From positions 12,377 to 23,432 of the forward strand of contig DOBD01000322.1 in assembly GCA_003506275.1 (NCBI GenBank): DNA of 11,056 nucleotides. The letters are read 5' to 3'. Of the stretch, positions 7,304 to 11,056 are shown one piece after another. The notes below the pieces were generated by a model. That model had not been told where the DNA came from. It searched no databases and worked only from the letters and a program-made list of their open reading frames with translations. The position numbers and the translations under genes are program-made. This stretch comes from Bacteroidales bacterium. GTDB lineage: Bacteria > Bacteroidota > Bacteroidia > Bacteroidales > UBA1402. Position 1 is the stretch's first letter. The number at the start of each line of letters is the position of its first letter.

Positions 7304-7678
7304 ATGAAACATGCACGATTTTTTGCAACAGGGCTAGCCTTTGGCTTACTTGCCTGCACGCAAGCCCAGGTCAACGTGAGTATTGACCTCAACCAAACCG
7401 GCGTACCGATGAGCCAGGACTTGATCGGGGCTTTTTTTGAAGACATCAACTACGGAGCCGACGGAGGGCTGTACGCCGAATTGGTTCAGAATCGTTCCTT
7501 TGAGTATTATGCTGTCACCGGTTACACCAACCAGGGGCCATTGACAGCCTGGACTACAGTACAAGAGGGCGGAGCCCAGGTGACCTTGGCTGTAGAGAAC
7601 CAAGCCCCCTTGAACAGCAGCAACACCAACTACCTGAAAGTAGCCATCAATCAGACAGGTACGGCGACTGGCGTCTAA
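7304..7678 (+). CDS. N-terminal fragment of the interrupted GH51 arabinofuranosidase
   Basis: The 124-residue product ending at the premature TAA. It carries the signal peptide (basic MKHAR, then hydrophobic FFATGLAFGLLA) and the first part of the GH51 fold, including the DINYGADGGLYAELVQNRSFEY signature. It has neither catalytic glutamate, so on its own it cannot be an active glycosidase. LLAC at residues 15-18 fits a lipobox, while TQA/Q at 19-22 fits signal peptidase I, so the mode of export is ambiguous. The ATG at 7304-7306 follows the TATATTTG promoter box by 35 bp. Confidence 0.7.
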   Translation: MKHARFFATGLAFGLLACTQAQVNVSIDLNQTGVPMSQDLIGAFFEDINYGADGGLYAELVQNRSFEYYAVTGYTNQGPLTAWTTVQEGGAQVTLAVENQAPLNSSNTNYLKVAINQTGTATGV

Positions 7679-7738
7679 AACAGCGGCTTCAACGGCATCG
7701 CTGTCAAGCATGGGGACAAGTATGACTATTCCCTGTAT

Positions 7739-10042
7739 GTGAAACGTGATGCAGACCTCAACAAGCCAGTCATTATCCAATTAAGAAACACCGTTGGCGG
7801 CGTGCTGGCCACCGACACCATCAAAGCCACCAGTAATCAATGGCAACGGTATGTAGGGGTGTTGACTCCCAAACTGACCATCACTGACGCCAGGTTGTAC
7901 ATTTTGCCTCAAGGCAGTGGCACTGTTTACCTGGACATGGTCTCACTGTTTCCACAAAAGACCTTCAAAAACCGCAAGAACGGTCTCAGGGCTGATCTGG
8001 CTCAGGCCATCGCCGACCTCAAACCCCAATTCCTCCGCTTTCCGGGCGGGTGCGTCTCACACGGACGGGGATTGGCCAACGCCTACCGTTGGAAGCACAC
8101 GGTGGGAGATGTGGCTCAACGCAAACCCAACTGGAATCTCTGGGGCTATCATCAAACGTACGGATTAGGCTTCTATGAATACTTCCAGTACTGCGAAGAC
8201 ATCAACTGCAAGCCCCTGCCCGTGTTGCCGGTCGGTATTTCCTGCCAATTCAGGAACCGTGAAATAGCCCCCATGAATCAAATGCAGGAATGGGTGGATG
8301 ATGCCCTCGACTTGATTGAATTCGCCAACGGAGACAGCTCCACAACCTGGGGCAAGGTCAGGGCCTCTATGGGGCACCCCGCCCCCTTCAATCTGGAATA
8401 CCTCTGTTTGGGCAACGAAGAAGATGACATCCCCGAGTTCAGGGAACGCTTCATGCTCATCACCAACGCTGTGCGCGCCAAGTACCCGGCCATCAAGGTC
8501 ATCGGCACGTCGGGCACCGACGATACGGGTAGCTATTATCATTCCTTGTGGGAATTCAGCCGGGCCAACAACCTGGATGCCGTAGACGAACACTACTACA
8601 ACAGTCCTGACTGGTTTCTGAACAACAATCAACGGTACGACCATTTCGACCGTCAAGGCCCCAAGGTCTTTATCGGTGAATATGCCTCACAGGATGACAG
8701 GCTGTACAACGCCATCGCCGAGGCAGCCTATCTGACGGGGGTTGAACGCAACGCCGACATCATCGAACTGACTTGCTACGCTCCACTCCTGTGCAACGAA
8801 CAAAACAACCAGTGGAACCCCGACTTGATCCGTTTCGACAACACGCGTGTAGTCAAGACAGCCTCCTATTATGTCCAACAGCTTTATGGTGTCAATGCCG
8901 GCGACGTTTACCTACCCAGCACCATCACCTATACAGATGCATACACACCCGCTGATAGTCCTTTCACGGGTAACGTAGGTGTGGGTAGCTGGAATACCCA
9001 GGCCGATTTCGACGATTTGACCCTCACCGCCAACAACACGACCCTGGCCAGCGACGATTTCAGCGCAGGCAGTGCCAATTGGTTGGTCAGTGCGGGCACC
9101 TTCAACGCAACCGGCGGCATCTATACCCAATCATCCTCTGCGCAACCGGCCTACAGTATCTTCCAGACAGCGGTCACACAAGACACGTACACCTACACCG
9201 TGAAAGCCAGAAAAACAGGAGGTGCCGAAGGTTTTCTGATTCCTTTTGGCTACAAGGATGCCAACAACTACTACTGGTTCAACATCGGTGGTTGGGGCAA
9301 CACCCAACACGCCATCGAACGGGTATCCAACGGTAACAAGAGTGTGTTGCTTTCGAAAACAGGCCGTATCAACAACGACCAGTGGTACCTCATCAAACTG
9401 GTGGCCGGCAAGGATGGTGTGCTGTGTTACATCGACGACGAGTTGATTTTCCACGTGCCGACAGCCCCGGGTCCCGTCACGGCTTCGGTAACCGAGGACA
9501 AGGAAACCAACCAAATCATCGTCAAACTGGTCAATTCAAGTTCGACGGCCCTGACAACCAGCTTGGACATTCCTGCTCTGACGGGCAACCAAACAGTACC
9601 TGTTACGTTGCTGACGGGTGCCAACCGGACGGACAGGAATTCCCTGACTTCACCCGACCTGATCAAACCCACGACGGTCAACTTGAACTTGAGCAAGTCC
9701 TGCACCATCAACCTGCCTGCCTATTCCATGCAGGTGTTCCGTTTCGACAAACCTGCCGGGGCGGCCAAACAAGTGGTCAAAGCCGGAAAGGGCAGCAAGG
9801 GAACCCCCTTTCGCCTGGCTCCCAACCCTTCGAAACAAGTTACCCGGCTGGCATTCGACAAGGCTGATGGGCAACCCTACGCCATCAGCGTGTACGACCA
9901 ACAGGGCAAGTTGGTGCTTCATAACGACAAGTTGACCCAAGCCCAGGTAAACCTCAACACCGCCTCTTTGCCAGCATCCACCTACCTGGTGAGTCTGGAA
10001 CATGCAGGCAAACGGTATACCGAAAGTTTGGTGTTGGAGTAA
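7739..10042 (+). CDS. Downstream catalytic fragment of the interrupted GH51 arabinofuranosidase
   Basis: The open frame after the TAA. It holds the complete catalytic barrel with both glutamates (GNEEDD and IGEY), the inserted lectin-like domain, the C-terminal beta domain and the T9SS tail. The only nearby initiation codon is GTG at 7739, inside a conserved-looking strand (YDYSLYVKRDAD). The first in-frame ATG is at 7937, well inside the beta-sandwich region. No promoter box or leader precedes it, and it lacks a signal peptide, so independent production of a secreted enzyme is unlikely. It is best treated as the second part of one gene. It ends in TAA, followed by the hairpin terminator at 10065-10100. 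Confidence 0.65.
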   Translation: MKRDADLNKPVIIQLRNTVGGVLATDTIKATSNQWQRYVGVLTPKLTITDARLYILPQGSGTVYLDMVSLFPQKTFKNRKNGLRADLAQAIADLKPQFLRFPGGCVSHGRGLANAYRWKHTVGDVAQRKPNWNLWGYHQTYGLGFYEYFQYCEDINCKPLPVLPVGISCQFRNREIAPMNQMQEWVDDALDLIEFANGDSSTTWGKVRASMGHPAPFNLEYLCLGNEEDDIPEFRERFMLITNAVRAKYPAIKVIGTSGTDDTGSYYHSLWEFSRANNLDAVDEHYYNSPDWFLNNNQRYDHFDRQGPKVFIGEYASQDDRLYNAIAEAAYLTGVERNADIIELTCYAPLLCNEQNNQWNPDLIRFDNTRVVKTASYYVQQLYGVNAGDVYLPSTITYTDAYTPADSPFTGNVGVGSWNTQADFDDLTLTANNTTLASDDFSAGSANWLVSAGTFNATGGIYTQSSSAQPAYSIFQTAVTQDTYTYTVKARKTGGAEGFLIPFGYKDANNYYWFNIGGWGNTQHAIERVSNGNKSVLLSKTGRINNDQWYLIKLVAGKDGVLCYIDDELIFHVPTAPGPVTASVTEDKETNQIIVKLVNSSSTALTTSLDIPALTGNQTVPVTLLTGANRTDRNSLTSPDLIKPTTVNLNLSKSCTINLPAYSMQVFRFDKPAGAAKQVVKAGKGSKGTPFRLAPNPSKQVTRLAFDKADGQPYAISVYDQQGKLVLHNDKLTQAQVNLNTASLPASTYLVSLEHAGKRYTESLVLE

Positions 10043-10064
10043 AAGGGACCTCTATTCTATTTTT

Positions 10065-10100
10065 TGGAAAAGCAAGGGCACTTTCACCCTTGCTTTTCCA
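10065..10100 (+). terminator. Strong hairpin terminator after the arabinofuranosidase gene
   Basis: TGGAAAAGCAAGGG (10065-10078) pairs exactly with CCCTTGCTTTTCCA (10087-10100), a perfect 14-bp stem with an 8-nt loop, followed by the T-rich TTATTTTG. It starts 22 bp after the GH51 stop codon. This is the clearest terminator in the window and separates the glycosidase from the PurF-like gene. Confidence 0.85.
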
Positions 10101-10111
10101 TTATTTTGAGG

Positions 10112-10119
10112 TATTTTTA
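10112..10119 (+). promoter_or_regulatory. Possible -7 box for the PurF-like gene
   Basis: TATTTTTA matches TAnnTTTG at all fixed positions but the last. A TTG at 10090-10092, inside the terminator stem, lies 19 nt upstream. It is about 32 bp ahead of the ATG at 10152. It is a weak match, supported mainly by the need for a promoter after a strong terminator. Confidence 0.35.
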
Positions 10120-10151
10120 CCCCTTCTTTCACCAACAAACAAGACCAACCC

Positions 10152-11056
10152 ATGAGTGGTTTTTTCGGTAGTATTTCCAGCTCGGATTGTGTGGCAGATG
10201 TCTTTTACGGCACCGATTACCACTCTCACCTGGGCACCAAACGGGCCGGCCTGGCCTTTCTAAGCAAGGAAAAAGGATTTCAACGTGCCATCCACAGCCT
10301 TGAAGACGGCTATTTCCGCAACAAGTTTGAAAACGACATCGCTCATTTTGCCGGCAACAGCGGCATCGGAGTAATCAGCGACCTGGAAGCTCAGCCCATC
10401 GTGGTCAACTCCCATCTGGGTCGATTTGCCGTAGCCACGGTAGGGCGCATTGTCAACATTGATGAATTGGAACACTACTTCCTGAACAAACACCACACGT
10501 TTTCCGAAACCAGCCAGGGCACAGTCAACCCCACCGAACTGGTCGCCATGTTGATTGCTGAAGGCACCGATTTTCTCGACGGTATCGAAAACGTGTTTGA
10601 GAAAGTGAAAGGTTCCTGCTCCATGATGATCCTTACCGAACAGGGCCTTATCATTGCCAGGGACAAACTGGGCAGAACTCCCATCATCATCGGGAAGAAG
10701 GAAGGAGCCTACGCGGCAGCCTTTGAGACTTGCGCCTTTTCCAACCTGGGTTACGAAATTGACTACTACGTGGGGCCAGGAGAAGTGCTACTGTTGAAAG
10801 CTGACTGGTTCGAGCAACTGCGGAAACCCAACGAAAAAATGCAGATATGCGCCTTCTTGTGGGTGTATTACGGCTATCCGCCCTCTTTCTACGAGGGCAT
10901 CAACGTAGATGAATGCCGCTACCGGTGCGGTGCAGCCTTGGCCAAACACGACACGCTGAAAGCCGACTTCGTAGCCGGCATTCCCGACTCAGGCGTTGGG
11001 CATGCCATGGGTTACAGCAACAAGACAGGCATACCCTTCAAACGTCCCTACTCCAA
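10152..11056 (+). CDS. Amidophosphoribosyltransferase-like protein (PurF family), N-terminal part, truncated by window edge
   Basis: The first 301 codons of an open frame that runs off the right edge. PurF makes 5-phosphoribosylamine from PRPP and glutamine, the first committed step of purine synthesis, in the cytoplasm. The fold is recognisable as a class II glutamine amidotransferase domain (GTDYHSHLGTKRAG near 20-33; RDKLGRTPIIIGKKEGAYA near 170-188; YVGPGEV) leading into the phosphoribosyltransferase domain (FVAGIPDSGVGHAMGY near 273-288). The PRPP-binding loop is beyond the window. The N-terminal Cys of active PurF (MCGI) is Ser2 here (MSGFFG), and the HNGN oxyanion segment reads TVGRIVN (96-102), so Asn is replaced by Val97. 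Glutaminase activity is therefore doubtful. The enzyme may use ammonia or have another role. A GGFFG-type start is, as far as I recall, shared by a known subfamily. It follows a strong terminator, so it is likely transcribed on its own. Confidence 0.85.
   Translation, partial: MSGFFGSISSSDCVADVFYGTDYHSHLGTKRAGLAFLSKEKGFQRAIHSLEDGYFRNKFENDIAHFAGNSGIGVISDLEAQPIVVNSHLGRFAVATVGRIVNIDELEHYFLNKHHTFSETSQGTVNPTELVAMLIAEGTDFLDGIENVFEKVKGSCSMMILTEQGLIIARDKLGRTPIIIGKKEGAYAAAFETCAFSNLGYEIDYYVGPGEVLLLKADWFEQLRKPNEKMQICAFLWVYYGYPPSFYEGINVDECRYRCGAALAKHDTLKADFVAGIPDSGVGHAMGYSNKTGIPFKRPYS

Larger units (their letters stand above)
7304..10042 (+). pseudogene. Secreted GH51 alpha-L-arabinofuranosidase with T9SS sorting domain, interrupted by one in-frame TAA
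   Basis: A single reading frame of 912 codons is broken only by TAA at 7676-7678 (codon 125); both sides are in the same frame and both look like GH51. The enzyme family removes terminal alpha-L-arabinofuranosyl residues from arabinan and arabinoxylan. Order by full-length codon: signal peptide 1-21; N-terminal strand region with GAFFEDINYGADGGLYAELVQ near 43-62; beta-sandwich about 65-220; TIM barrel about 225-520 with FLRFPGGC, acid/base Glu372 in LGNEEDD and nucleophile Glu459 in FIGEY; inserted lectin-like beta-sandwich about 550-718 (DDFSAG, FGYKDANNYYWFNIGG); C-terminal beta domain about 720-815; T9SS type A sorting domain about 835-912 (APNPS, YAISVYDQQGK). The stop is one substitution from Tyr, Ser, Gln, Glu, Lys or Leu codons. 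It may be a real null mutation or a sequence error. No SusC/SusD genes are in view. Confidence 0.88.

Noticed and set aside
7676..7678. Reassigned genetic code reading TAA as an amino acid
   Set aside because: nhaA, msrC, the dapB-like gene and the GH51 gene itself all end properly with TAA at the expected family length, so TAA is a normal stop here.
7346..7780. Minus-strand open frame spanning the premature TAA, as a possible alternative gene explaining the broken frame
   Set aside because: The plus-strand frame has GH51 signatures on both sides of the stop. The antisense frame shows no signal, domain or promoter.
8165..8656. Minus-strand open frame of 163 codons opposite the arabinofuranosidase
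   Set aside because: It is antisense to the catalytic barrel, which shows strong GH51 motifs. The composition is typical of a shadow frame and no homology is recognisable.
1..11056. Mobile elements, CRISPR arrays, tRNA or rRNA genes, toxin-antitoxin or defence genes
   Set aside because: No transposase motifs, long terminal repeats, spaced identical repeats or RNA-gene signatures were seen. Nearly all sequence is accounted for by recognised housekeeping, signalling and glycosidase genes.

Overview
The window looks like an ordinary chromosomal stretch from a member of Bacteroidetes, most likely Bacteroidales. Three things point there. Several start codons are preceded by the Bacteroidetes -7 box TAnnTTTG, and there are no Shine-Dalgarno sequences. 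The secreted glycosidase ends in a type IX secretion (T9SS) sorting domain. The PurF-like and hybrid-kinase proteins also resemble Bacteroidetes ones. There are no RNA genes, insertion sequences, CRISPR arrays or phage genes.

Left half, minus strand (1-7129): read in the direction of transcription, the order is hybrid sensor histidine kinase, dapB-like reductase, nhaA (Na+/H+ antiporter), msrC (free methionine-R-sulfoxide reductase), and the 5' part of nadE (glutamine-dependent NAD+ synthetase), which runs off the left edge. The dapB-like gene, nhaA, msrC and nadE are separated by only 10-40 bp. The dapB-like gene and nadE each have a promoter-like TTG/N20-21/TAnnTTTG motif, so nadE probably has its own promoter inside the end of msrC. 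The genes have unrelated housekeeping and stress roles: lysine/cell-wall precursor synthesis, ion and pH homeostasis, oxidative repair, and NAD synthesis.

Centre (7130-7303): a 174-bp divergent intergenic region. The same octamer TATATTTG faces outward on both strands, one copy for the kinase and one for the glycosidase. Near-identical 17-bp A-rich direct repeats lie just upstream of the glycosidase -7 box.

Right half, plus strand (7304-11056): a GH51 alpha-L-arabinofuranosidase gene (912 codons) with signal peptide, N-terminal beta-sandwich region, catalytic barrel, an inserted lectin-like beta-sandwich, a C-terminal beta domain and a T9SS tail. It is interrupted by one in-frame TAA at codon 125 with no frameshift. 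A strong hairpin terminator follows. Next comes the 5' part of an amidophosphoribosyltransferase-like gene whose glutaminase domain lacks the usual N-terminal Cys and the oxyanion Asn.

I found no convincing new multi-gene system. The points most worth checking are the nonsense codon in the arabinofuranosidase, the degenerate glutaminase site of the PurF-like protein, the altered motifs of the DapB-like protein, and the repeat-bearing divergent promoter region.
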